NCBI RefSeq assembly: GCF_036231355.1
Contig: NZ_CP109496.1
Coordinates: 1,550,001-1,614,000 of the forward strand
DNA length: 64,000 bases
From: Streptomyces sp. NBC_01431
Lineage (GTDB): Bacteria > Actinomycetota > Actinomycetes > Streptomycetales > Streptomycetaceae
Direction: 5' to 3'
A program made the translations under genes and the position numbers. Under the pieces are notes generated by a model. It did not search any database. It saw only the letters and a list, made by a program, of their open reading frames with translations, and was not told the DNA's origin. Shown one piece after another: positions 39,844 to 48,411 of the stretch (the first letter of the stretch is position 1; the number at the start of each line of letters is the position of its first letter).

Positions 39844-41822
39844 TTGGTGAGCTCCAGAGGGGGGATGTCGTTCCGGTCGAGGGCGAACACCTGGGCGTAC
39901 AGGGAGAGTTCGGCTTCCAGCGCGCGGATCAAGGTCTCCTCGCGGCGGAATCCGTGGCCCTCGCCCTCGAAGGTGAGGTAGGCGTGCGGGAGGCCGCGGC
40001 CCGCCATCTTCTCCAGGAGGCGTTCGCACTGTGCGGGCGGGCAGATCACGTCGTCCAGGCCCTGTAGGAGCAGGAAGGGCGCGGTGATGCGGTCCGCGTG
40101 CAGGGCGGGCGAGCGTTCCCGGTAGCGTCCCGGCAGTTCGGCGAACGGCCCGATCAGGCTCTCCAGGTACTGCGACTCGAAGTCGTGGGTGCCTCCGCCG
40201 GCCCAGTCGGTGAGGTCCAGGACGGGGTAGGCGATGGTGGCGCAGGCGTACACGTCGGTGGTGGCGAGGGAGGCCGCCGCGGTCCAGCCGCCCGCGCTGC
40301 CGCCGCGGATCGCGAGGCGGTGTGCGTCGGCGGTGCCTTCCTCGGCGAGCGCCCGCGCCACGGCTGCGCAGTCCTCCACGTCGACCACGCCCCACTGTTC
40401 GCGCAGCCGGTTGCGGTAGGCGCGCCCATATCCCGTGGACCCGCCGTAGTTGACCTCGGCGACGCCGATGCCGCGGGAGGTGAAGTAGGCGATCGTCAGG
40501 TCGAGTACGAGAGAGAAGTGGCCGGTGGGGCCGCCGTGCGCCCAGATGACGTAGGGCGGCAGCTCGTCGGCGGGAGCCGCCCGGTCGGGGTTGTGCGGCG
40601 GGTACAGGTGGGCGTGGATCTCCCGGCCGCCCGGCCCGGTGAAGGTGCGGATCAGGGGCTCCGGGTAGTACGCGGGAGCCACCGCGTCCCGGTGGCCGCA
40701 GCCGATCACGCGGGCGCGGCCGGTGGCGGTGTCCAGTTCCACGACCTCGTGCGCCGAGCGCGGACTCGCGGCGACGCCGATGACGCGGCTGCCGTGGGCG
40801 GCCAGCGTCGGCGTCCATTCGGTCCAGGGCCCGGCGGCGTCCACGACTTCGCCGCTCTCCGGATCGAGTATGCCGAGCGCGGTCGCGCCCCGGCCGTGGA
40901 CGACGGCGATCAGTCCGCTCTCCAGCGGCTGGAACCAGCGCCGCCCGGCCTGCCACAGCGGCCCCGCGAACTCCTCCTCGCGCGGGCACAGCGCGCGTAC
41001 TTCACCGTCGACCGGGTCGGCGCGGTACAGGTTCCACCAGCCGTCGCGGTCGGAGGCGAAGAGCAGCCGCCCGTCGGCGGCCCAGTCGGCCTGGGCGATG
41101 GACTCCTGCGGCCCGCCGGCGAAGACGCGGGCCCGGCGCAGGTCACCGTCCTCGCCGACGTCCGCGAGCATCAGTTCGGTGCCGTCCCACGGCATACGAG
41201 GGTGGTCCCAGCCGATCCAGGCGGCCCGGCGGCCGTCCGGCGAGAGCCGGGGCCCGGTGACGAACCGGTGCCGCCCGTCACTCAACTCCCTTACGGACGC
41301 GCGGACTTCGGCGGCCGATCCGTCCAGTGGCACGGCCACGATCATCCGGCGCAGATCGGTGGGCGCCTCGCCGGTGAACTCCTCCAGGACGCACCACACC
41401 TCGCCCCGGTCGAGGTCGATGCGGGGATCGACCCAGCGCCGTCCGCCGCCCACCGCGCCCAGTGGCGTGAGCGGCCACGGCTCCCCGGTGCCGTCCGGCT
41501 CGTACGCGTACAGCCGCTGGTCGGGAAAGTGCGCGAAGACGACGAGCGGCCCCCGGGCGCCGCGGTCGGCGCCGTCCCAGGGCCGACCGCCGTACTCCAT
41601 GACGCGGCTGCGCACGTCCCAGGGTGCGGGCAGCACTGGCCGGGCCCTTCCGTCGGGGCCGCGGCGCACCAGGACGCGCCTGCCGCCCTCGGCGGGGCGC
41701 GGTTCGATCCACCACAGGTCGTCGCCGACCACACCGACGTACTCGGCGTGTCCGTCGTTCGCGGCCGCGAGCGCCGCGTCGATCGGCGACGGCCAGCTTC
41801 CGTAGGGCCCGGTGGGCACCAT
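39840..41822 (-). CDS. S9-family prolyl oligopeptidase / acylaminoacyl-peptidase
   Basis: 660 residues. A beta-propeller domain (about 1-380, repeats such as RLSPDGRRAAWIGWDHP and DWAADGRLLFASDRDG) sits over an alpha/beta hydrolase with AIRGGSAGGWTA (Ser), GLDDVICP (Asp) and FEGEGHGFR (His). No signal peptide. It cleaves short peptides in the cytosol. ATG 41822 has GGGGGAG eight bases upstream. It lies 14 bases after the M20 gene and overlaps the S66 gene by four. Confidence 0.9.
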   Translation of the reverse strand: MVPTGPYGSWPSPIDAALAAANDGHAEYVGVVGDDLWWIEPRPAEGGRRVLVRRGPDGRARPVLPAPWDVRSRVMEYGGRPWDGADRGARGPLVVFAHFPDQRLYAYEPDGTGEPWPLTPLGAVGGGRRWVDPRIDLDRGEVWCVLEEFTGEAPTDLRRMIVAVPLDGSAAEVRASVRELSDGRHRFVTGPRLSPDGRRAAWIGWDHPRMPWDGTELMLADVGEDGDLRRARVFAGGPQESIAQADWAADGRLLFASDRDGWWNLYRADPVDGEVRALCPREEEFAGPLWQAGRRWFQPLESGLIAVVHGRGATALGILDPESGEVVDAAGPWTEWTPTLAAHGSRVIGVAASPRSAHEVVELDTATGRARVIGCGHRDAVAPAYYPEPLIRTFTGPGGREIHAHLYPPHNPDRAAPADELPPYVIWAHGGPTGHFSLVLDLTIAYFTSRGIGVAEVNYGGSTGYGRAYRNRLREQWGVVDVEDCAAVARALAEEGTADAHRLAIRGGSAGGWTAAASLATTDVYACATIAYPVLDLTDWAGGGTHDFESQYLESLIGPFAELPGRYRERSPALHADRITAPFLLLQGLDDVICPPAQCERLLEKMAGRGLPHAYLTFEGEGHGFRREETLIRALEAELSLYAQVFALDRNDIPPLELTK

Positions 41823-41836
41823 CTCTCCAACTCCCC

Positions 41837-43168
41837 CTATGCGGTCCGCAGATAGTGGTCGAGAACCCGCACACCGAAGTGCAGCGCGGCCACGGGTACC
41901 CGTTCGTCGACGCCGTGGAACAGCGCCTGGTAGTCGAGTCCGGCGGGCATCCGCAGCGGTGCGAAGCCGTAGCCGGTGATGCCCAGGCGCGAGAACTGCT
42001 TGGCGTCCGTGCCGCCCGACATGGAGTACGGCACCACGTGCCCCTCCGGCGCGAACCGCTCCACGGCTGCCCTCAGCTTCCGGTACGTCGGCGAGTCCAC
42101 CGGTGCCTGGAGGGCGACCTCGCCGTGGTGGAAGTCCCAGTCGACGTCGGGCCCGGTCAGCATGTCCATGGTGGTGCGGAACTCGGCCTCGCCGCCGGGC
42201 ACGATCCGCCCGTCGACGTAGGCGGTCGCGCTGCCCGGAATGACGTTGACCTTGTAACCGGCCTCCAGCATCGTCGGGTTGGCGCTGCTGCGGATCACCG
42301 GCTCGATGAGGGCGGCGGCGGGGCCCAGCTTGCCGAGGAGTTCGTCGGCGTCGAACCCCTCGGCGTCCGGGTCGGCGTCGATGCCGTGCAGGGCGGCCAG
42401 TTCGACCAGGCTCGCCCGAACGGTCGGGGTGATCCGCACGGGCCACTCGTGCTCGCCGATGCGGACGATCGCGGCGGCGAGCCGGCTGACCGCGTTGGCC
42501 CGGTTGATCTTGGAGCCATGGCCGGCCCGGCCACGCGCGGTGAGCTTGAGCCAGGCGGTGCCGCGCTCGCCCGCCCCGATGGGGTAGATCTCCATGCCCT
42601 GACCGGCGTGGAAGGTGACGGCGCCCGATTCGCTGATGCCCTCGGTGCACCCCTCGAACAGCTCCGAGTGCCGGTCGGCCAGGAAGCCCGCGCCGTCGAC
42701 CGCGCTGGCTTCCTCGTCGGCGGTGTACGCGATGACGATGTCCCGCCGGGGCCGCACCCCGTGCCGGGCCCAGGCGCGGACGACCGCGAGGACCATCGCG
42801 TCCATGTTCTTCATGTCGATGGCGCCCCGGCCCCAGACCACGCCGTCCTGGACCTCTCCCGAGAAGGGGTGCACGCTCCAGTCGGCGGCCTCGGCGGGCA
42901 CCACGTCGAGGTGGCCGTGGACGAGGAGGGCGTCGGCGGACGGGTCGGTGCCCTCGATCCTGGCGACCACGTTGGTACGGCCCTTGGTGCGCTCCAGCAT
43001 CCGGGGCTCCAGGCCCGCGGCGGCGAGCCGCTCGGCGACGTACTCGGCGGCGGGGCGCTCGCGGCAGTCGCCGCCGCCCCGGTTGCTCGTGTCGATCCGG
43101 ATCAGCTCGGAGGTGAAGGCGACCACCTCGTCGAGGGCCGTCCGGTCCGCCGTTTCCACCTCAGCCAT
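41837..43168 (-). CDS. M20-family metallopeptidase
   Basis: 443 residues. LLVHGHLDVVPA (metal His and catalytic Asp), WGRGAIDMKNMDAM (bridging Asp), YTADEEASA (catalytic Glu-Glu), a dimerisation insert (about 185-330) and LFHGVDERVP near the end (metal His) define an M20 dinuclear zinc amidohydrolase. It would remove acyl or amino acid groups from dipeptide-like substrates. ATG 43168 overlaps the M55 stop by eight bases. The set with M55, S9 and S66 genes points to stepwise degradation of short peptides, possibly with D-residues. Confidence 0.92.
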   Translation of the reverse strand: MAEVETADRTALDEVVAFTSELIRIDTSNRGGGDCRERPAAEYVAERLAAAGLEPRMLERTKGRTNVVARIEGTDPSADALLVHGHLDVVPAEAADWSVHPFSGEVQDGVVWGRGAIDMKNMDAMVLAVVRAWARHGVRPRRDIVIAYTADEEASAVDGAGFLADRHSELFEGCTEGISESGAVTFHAGQGMEIYPIGAGERGTAWLKLTARGRAGHGSKINRANAVSRLAAAIVRIGEHEWPVRITPTVRASLVELAALHGIDADPDAEGFDADELLGKLGPAAALIEPVIRSSANPTMLEAGYKVNVIPGSATAYVDGRIVPGGEAEFRTTMDMLTGPDVDWDFHHGEVALQAPVDSPTYRKLRAAVERFAPEGHVVPYSMSGGTDAKQFSRLGITGYGFAPLRMPAGLDYQALFHGVDERVPVAALHFGVRVLDHYLRTA

Positions 43169-43994
43169 ACTGCTCCTCCACCGCGGACGAGACGATCGTG
43201 GTGACCGCCTTGAATGTGCGAATGCCCTCGTACATCGTGGAACTGGTGTAAGCGACGCGCCGTTCACCCGAATGCGCCACGCCCGGCACCACGGTGGCCG
43301 CGGCGGACAGGTGCTCGGCGTCGAACTCCAGCTCCACGGTGAAGGGCCCGCCGTCCACGGGTGCGGCCCGGCGGGCCAGCGACGCTGCCTGCCTCGCCGC
43401 GGCTTGGATGTCCTTGGCCGTACGCGCCGGGGTGCGGCACACCGCCGCGTACCGCGAGACGTAGTCCTTGACCGCCACCTTGTGGGCGTTCGGCGCGTAG
43501 CCCCCGGCGTCGGTGCAGGTGAGGTCGTCGCCGGTCACCAGGACCACCGGCACCCCGTACTCGGCGGCGACATGGGCGTTGAGCAGGCCCTCGCTGGCGC
43601 GAACGCCGTTCAGCCAGACGCCGGTGATGGAGTTGGCGAGGTAGGTGTGCGCGAGCACGCCTTCGGTGCCGGCGCCGGTGTGGTAGCCGACGAAGGCGAT
43701 GCCGTCGACGTCGCCGTGCTGGATCCCCTCCACCATGGACAGCGACTTGTGTTTTCCGGTGAGCATCTGGGCCCGCTCGTCGAGGCGTTCGAGGAGCAGG
43801 TTGCGCATCGACCAGTGCGCCTCGTTGATGAGCACCTCGTCGGCGCCGCCCTCGAAGAAACCGAGTACGGCCGCGTTCACGTCGGAGGTGAACATCGCCC
43901 GGCAGCGCTCCCACTGCGGTGTGCCCGGCAGCACATCGGCCGGCCAGGTGACTCCGGTGGCGCCTTCCATGTCCGCACTGATGAGGATCTTCAT
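43161..43994 (-). CDS. M55 D-aminopeptidase (DppA-like)
   Basis: 277 residues. MKILISADMEGATGVTWPAD opens the M55 fold with the SxDxEG zinc site; later ligands are in INEAHWSMRN and FVGYHTGAG. DppA-type enzymes release N-terminal D-Ala and Gly from D-amino-acid dipeptides, such as those from peptidoglycan. It is the first gene of the four-peptidase operon; the promoter should lie in the 200 bases before it. No transporter is linked here. Confidence 0.9.
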   Translation of the reverse strand: MKILISADMEGATGVTWPADVLPGTPQWERCRAMFTSDVNAAVLGFFEGGADEVLINEAHWSMRNLLLERLDERAQMLTGKHKSLSMVEGIQHGDVDGIAFVGYHTGAGTEGVLAHTYLANSITGVWLNGVRASEGLLNAHVAAEYGVPVVLVTGDDLTCTDAGGYAPNAHKVAVKDYVSRYAAVCRTPARTAKDIQAAARQAASLARRAAPVDGGPFTVELEFDAEHLSAAATVVPGVAHSGERRVAYTSSTMYEGIRTFKAVTTIVSSAVEEQYG

Positions 43995-44200
43995 GAGGAA
44001 CAGTCCCGTCGCAGGTCAAAGGCCCGTCGGTCGGCGCGTGACAGCAGTTGCCGATGTCACACGGGAGTGACCGAGATCTTCATGCTGCGTCACGTTACGC
44101 ATCGACGCGGAAACGTGCCACCAAGAGGTGGGAGTTCGGCCGCATCGGCGCCCTGGACCCCGTGTGCGCGGCGGGACCGGCTCCGGGTGGCCGCCCCGGC

Positions 44201-45040
44201 TCACACCGTGGGGCGCCGCGCGGTGACGGTGAAGTAGTCGAGGGTGCCTTCGTCGAAGGCCCGCAGGAAGTTGCGGGGCCAGGTGCCGGGCTCCCACATG
44301 GGGGCCAGCCAGCGGTCCCAGCCGGGCCACACCGACGCCCCGATCGAGGCGACCTGGATCCCGGTCAGTCCAGACCGTTCGAGACTGGTGGTCAGCGCGG
44401 GGACGGTGTGCGCCACGTCCAGGCCGGTGGCGAAGGTGTCGAGCAGTTCCGCCAGCCGCGCCGCCCGGGACGGGTCGGCGTCGGGGACGAAGAAACTGGC
44501 GATGACGGCGCGGCCGCCGGGCCGCAGCACGCGCGCGCTCTCCCGGGCGAACGCGTCGAGGTCGCGGAAGTGCTGGGCGGCTTCGACGCTGTACAGACAG
44601 TCGAACTCGCCATCGCCGAAGGGCATGTCCTCGGCCGCGCCGTGTGCGAAGCGCAGCTGTTCCGGGCGGCGGGACAGGAGATCGGAGTTGGCCTGCTCGG
44701 CCCGCTTGAGCTGCTCCGGATGGATGTCCACGCCGGTGACGTGCGCGAAGCCGCACTCCGCGAGTGCCACCGCGGCTCCGGCCCCCAGACCGGAGCCGAC
44801 CTCCACGGCCCGCAGCCCCTCAGCGGGTGCCAGTGTGCCGAGCACATGGCGGTACATGGCCCGCTGGCTGCTGATCCGGTCGTGCTCGGTCAGCGGCCGG
44901 TCCAGGTCGATGCCCTGCCAGTGGCCGAAATTGATGAACCCCCCGCCGAACAGGGGCATCGAACCGAGATCGGCCGGGCCGTACGCCTCCTGGACCACGG
45001 GCGGGATCGGGTGCTGCGGCGCCCCGGAACACTGCGTCAT
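44201..45040 (-). CDS. Class I SAM-dependent methyltransferase (SnoaL/TcmO-like small-molecule type)
   Basis: 279 residues. INFGHWQGIDLDRPLTEHDRISSQRAMYRHVLG is the entry segment seen in small-molecule methyltransferases. AVEVGSGLGAGAAVAL is motif I, DIHPEQLKRAEQAN the post-motif, and SVEAAQHFRDLDAFARESARVLRPGG motif III. GGAGG precedes ATG 45040 by seven bases. The family includes secondary-metabolite and sterol-type methyltransferases; here it stands alone. Confidence 0.85.
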   Translation of the reverse strand: MTQCSGAPQHPIPPVVQEAYGPADLGSMPLFGGGFINFGHWQGIDLDRPLTEHDRISSQRAMYRHVLGTLAPAEGLRAVEVGSGLGAGAAVALAECGFAHVTGVDIHPEQLKRAEQANSDLLSRRPEQLRFAHGAAEDMPFGDGEFDCLYSVEAAQHFRDLDAFARESARVLRPGGRAVIASFFVPDADPSRAARLAELLDTFATGLDVAHTVPALTTSLERSGLTGIQVASIGASVWPGWDRWLAPMWEPGTWPRNFLRAFDEGTLDYFTVTARRPTV

Positions 45041-45419
45041 CTGGCCACCTCCGTGCTGAAGTGCGCTCCGCCGCGCCGTTCCACGCGCACCGCACAACGC
45101 TCAACTCGCTTGCCGGGTGCGGCCGTCGGGGCCGTCCCCCTCCCATTCATAGCCGTTCTCGCGGCGTGCGGTCGGCGCATCGCCCGACTCGCCGTGAACC
45201 CGCGCTCCGATGCCCGTTCCGGCCGGGCCGGGCGCGTTTGTATCCGGCGCGTATCAGGGAGCGCTTGGTTGCCCATCGGTCCCGGCCGCGCGCCGTATGA
45301 CGCGGGGGTCGCGCCCGGTCTCTCCCGTATCGTTCCCCCTCGGGTCGCCGGCCCGCCCGAGTCGTGAGTGCGGCCGGGACCACTGACCTTTGGACCGTCC
45401 GAACAGGAGTCATCCGCCC
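45041..45419. other. Intergenic region between methyltransferase and response regulator genes
   Basis: About 380 bases between divergent genes. It must contain both promoters. Frames seen here are extensions of shadows and carry no ribosome site or domain. I recognise no specific operator. Confidence 0.4.
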
Positions 45420-46160
45420 GTGTCCCCGTCCACCCCGGCCGCGCCCTCCCCACGCCCCGTTCGCGTGCTGCTGGTGGAGGACGACGACCTGATGCGCCGC
45501 TCCTTCACCGTCGCTCTGGAGCGCTACGGCTACCACATGGTGGCCGCGGCCGACGGACTCGAAGGCCTTGAGCTCTTCCGCGAGGAGAGCTTCGACCTGC
45601 TGGTCCTGGACGTGATGCTGCCCGGTCTGGACGGGATCGGCCTGTGCCGCCGGGTCCGGGAGACCAGTTTGGTGCCGGTCCTGATGATGTCCGCGCGCGG
45701 CGACGGGCTCGATGTCGTCGCGGGTCTGGAGGCCGGGGCGGACGACTACGTGGTCAAGCCGGTCGACACCTACGTCCTGGTGGCGCGCATCCGCTCGCTG
45801 CTGCGGCGGGCGACCTACGCGCCCGTTCCGGGACCCGAACGGGCCGCGGGCGAGGGGCCGCCACCGCCCGAGGACGCGGTACTGGTCTTCGGGGACCTGG
45901 CCATCGACACGGCGGGCCTTGAGGTGTCCGTCGCCGGGCGCCCGGTGGCGCTGACCCCGACCGAACTGAAGCTGCTGCTCGAATTCGCCGCCCACCCGGG
46001 CGTCGTCCTGGAACGGCACACCCTGCTGCGCAACGTCTGGGAGTACGGCTGGGACGGCGACAGCCGGGTCGTGGACCTGTGTGTGCAGCGGCTGCGCGGC
46101 AAGCTGGGCCGGGACCGGATCGAGACGGTCCGCGGCTTCGGCTACAAGCTCAGGCGCTGA
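45420..46160 (+). CDS. OmpR-family response regulator
   Basis: 246 residues. Receiver: VLLVEDDDLMRRSF, LLVLDVMLPGLDG (phospho-acceptor Asp about 69) and YVVKPVDTY (switch Lys). A proline-rich linker leads to a winged helix with VCVQRLRGKLGRDRIETVRGFGYKLRR-type end. GTG 45420 has AGGAG ten bases upstream; a TTG at 45390 would add ten residues. It is followed by the kinase gene five bases later and an ABC exporter cassette, the usual layout for sensing an antibiotic or cell-envelope stress. Confidence 0.9.
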   Translation: MSPSTPAAPSPRPVRVLLVEDDDLMRRSFTVALERYGYHMVAAADGLEGLELFREESFDLLVLDVMLPGLDGIGLCRRVRETSLVPVLMMSARGDGLDVVAGLEAGADDYVVKPVDTYVLVARIRSLLRRATYAPVPGPERAAGEGPPPPEDAVLVFGDLAIDTAGLEVSVAGRPVALTPTELKLLLEFAAHPGVVLERHTLLRNVWEYGWDGDSRVVDLCVQRLRGKLGRDRIETVRGFGYKLRR

Positions 46161-46165
46161 ATCCG

Positions 46166-47428
46166 GTGCGCCCCGGCAACCTGCTGCGTCCGGCCCGCGC
46201 GTCCCTCCGCTGGAAGATCGCGGGGCTCGCCGCGGCCACGGCCTGCCTGGTCGCGGCGGCGGTCGGCGTGCTCGTCCACGTGTGGACCGCGCGCGATGTC
46301 CGCGACCAGGCCAGGGCTCAGGCCCTCAACAGCCTGTACGCGGCCGTGGACGTCTACCGGCGCACCGGTGCGCTGACGGACGGCGCCGAACTCGACCCGG
46401 CCGAACTGCCCGCCGAACTGCGCCATCCCGCCGACGGCGACCGGCACGCGGCGTACGACGGGCGTGTCGAGGGGAACCTGGGGCCGAGCGTCTGGGCGGC
46501 CCAGCGGATCGGCGGGCCGGGCAGCCGGGTGCTGGCCGTCCAGATCAACATGGGTCCGGGTCTCTCCACCCTGCGACGGCTCGACGTGAGCATGGCGGTG
46601 GCCTCGCTGCTCGCGCTCGCGGCGGCCGTTCCGCTGGCCGTTTACGGGGCCGGGCTGCTCGGACGCAGGCTGCGGCGGGTCTCCGAGACCGCCGCCCGGA
46701 TCTCCGCCGGCGACCTCGACGCGCGGACCGGGCCGACCAAGGGCAGTGACGAGGTGGCCGACATCGCCGCCACCGTCGACCTCATGGCCGACAGTCTCAG
46801 CCGACGGCTGCGCACCGAGCGCCGGTTCACCGCGGACGTGGCGCACGAGCTGCGCACCCCCGTCGGCGGCCTGCTGGCCGCGGCCGATCTGCTGCCGCCC
46901 GGCGAGACGGAGGACCTGCTCCGGGGCCGGGTTCGCGATCTGCGCGGCCTGGTCGAAGACCTCCTGGAGATCTCCCGGCTCGACGCCGGCGCCGAACAGC
47001 CGGTCCGCGCCCGGGTGCCGCTGGGTGCCGTCGTGTCCGAGGCCGTGACGCGCACCGGTCTCGACACCGAGGTAACCGTCGCCGACGCGGCGGGCGAAGA
47101 GGCGGCGCAGACCGTGGAGACCGACCCGCGCCGCCTCGAACGGATCGTCAGCAACCTCGTCGTCAACGCCCACCGGCACGGGAGCACTCCGGTGCGGGTC
47201 ACCGTCGAGGGCCCTACGGTCGTCGTACGCGACCACGGCTCCGGCTTCCCCGCCGATCTGCTGCTCGACGGCCCGCGCCGGTTCCACACAGGCGCGGCTG
47301 AGCGGGGCTCGGGCCACGGGCTCGGCCTGACCATCGCGCTGGGGCAGGCCCGGGTCCTCGGCGCCGAACTGCGCCTGGCCAACGCCCCGGACGGCGGCGC
47401 CGTCGCCACCCTGCGCCTGCCGGCCTGA
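46166..47428 (+). CDS. Two-component sensor histidine kinase
   Basis: 420 residues. Two transmembrane helices (about 15-40 and 138-165) flank a 100-residue extracytoplasmic sensor. A HAMP domain (about 166-215), HisKA (ADVAHELRTPVGGL, phospho-acceptor His) and HATPase_c (NLVVNAHRHG, RDHGSGFP, GHGLGLTI) follow. It starts at GTG 46166 five bases after the regulator stop. It very likely phosphorylates the upstream regulator to control the ABC exporter genes downstream. Confidence 0.9.
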   Translation: MRPGNLLRPARASLRWKIAGLAAATACLVAAAVGVLVHVWTARDVRDQARAQALNSLYAAVDVYRRTGALTDGAELDPAELPAELRHPADGDRHAAYDGRVEGNLGPSVWAAQRIGGPGSRVLAVQINMGPGLSTLRRLDVSMAVASLLALAAAVPLAVYGAGLLGRRLRRVSETAARISAGDLDARTGPTKGSDEVADIAATVDLMADSLSRRLRTERRFTADVAHELRTPVGGLLAAADLLPPGETEDLLRGRVRDLRGLVEDLLEISRLDAGAEQPVRARVPLGAVVSEAVTRTGLDTEVTVADAAGEEAAQTVETDPRRLERIVSNLVVNAHRHGSTPVRVTVEGPTVVVRDHGSGFPADLLLDGPRRFHTGAAERGSGHGLGLTIALGQARVLGAELRLANAPDGGAVATLRLPA

Positions 47429-47591
47429 CCGCGCGGCCCCGTACACAAGCCCCGTAACACGCCCACTACAAGCGGCTCCCGCGGAACTGGTACATGGTGG
47501 AGCGGAGGCCGATACACGGCGGTCCAGGTCTCGATACGTTGCCCGGACACCCTTCGGAGTGCACCTTTCCGCACCCGAAGAGGAGTCCCCC

Positions 47592-48374
47592 GTGACCGCC
47601 GACCCCCTTGCCCCGCACACGCTGCTCACGTCGAGCGGGTTCGCGGCCGCGACCACCGAACTGTCGAAGGTCTACGGCAGCGGCGACGCCCGTGTCGTCG
47701 CCCTGGACCGGGTCAGCATCGCCTTCCGGGAGGGCGAGTTCACCGCGATCATGGGTCCCTCCGGCTGCGGCAAATCGACCCTGATGCACTGCGCCGCCGG
47801 GCTCGACTCGTTCACGTCCGGCTCCGTCCGCATCGGCACCACCGAGCTGAGCACGCTCAACGACCGGCAGCTCACCCAGCTGCGCCGGGACCGGATCGGC
47901 TTCATCTTCCAGGCGTTCAACCTGCTGCCGACGCTGACCGCGCTGGAGAACATCACGCTGCCGCTGACCATCTCCGGGCGCCGGCCCGACCAGCAGTGGC
48001 TGGAGCGCGTGGTGTCCATGGTCGGTCTGTCCCAGCGTCTGGGGCACCGGCCGGGGCAGCTCTCCGGCGGGCAGCAGCAGCGCGTCGCGGTGGCCCGCGC
48101 CCTGGTCTCTCGGCCCGCGATCGTCTTCGGCGACGAGCCCACCGGCAACCTCGACTCCCGCGCCGGGGCCGAAGTCCTCGGCTTCCTGCGGGACTCGGTG
48201 CGCGAGCTCGGCCAGACGGTGGTCGTGGTGACCCACGACCCGGTCGCCGCCGCCCATGCCGACCGCGTGGTGTTCCTCGCCGACGGGTGCCTGGTCGACG
48301 AGATGGTGCGCCCCACCGCTGACCGGGTCCTGGACCGCATGAAGGAATTCGGCGCCGGCCCGCGCACCAGCTGA
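47592..48374 (+). CDS. ABC transporter ATP-binding protein (MacB/LolD type)
   Basis: 260 residues. Walker A GPSGCGKST, Q-loop FIFQAFNLLPTLTALENI, signature LSGGQQQR, Walker B AIVFGDEPTGNLDS and the H-loop VVVTHD are all intact. FQxFNLLP and GNLDSR are typical of MacB/LolD-type exporters that work with an FtsX-fold permease. GTG 47592 follows AGGAG with seven bases of spacing. The permease gene starts 37 bases later, so the two form one exporter. Confidence 0.93.
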   Translation: MTADPLAPHTLLTSSGFAAATTELSKVYGSGDARVVALDRVSIAFREGEFTAIMGPSGCGKSTLMHCAAGLDSFTSGSVRIGTTELSTLNDRQLTQLRRDRIGFIFQAFNLLPTLTALENITLPLTISGRRPDQQWLERVVSMVGLSQRLGHRPGQLSGGQQQRVAVARALVSRPAIVFGDEPTGNLDSRAGAEVLGFLRDSVRELGQTVVVVTHDPVAAAHADRVVFLADGCLVDEMVRPTADRVLDRMKEFGAGPRTS

Positions 48375-48411
48375 CACGTCCCTCGCCCCTCCCACACCCC
48401 GAAAGCCGCTC

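Noticed and set aside
38908..40989. A 693-residue LD-carboxypeptidase
   Set aside because: The N-terminal part is an out-of-frame reading of the S9 peptidase gene; GTG 39843 begins the family pattern.
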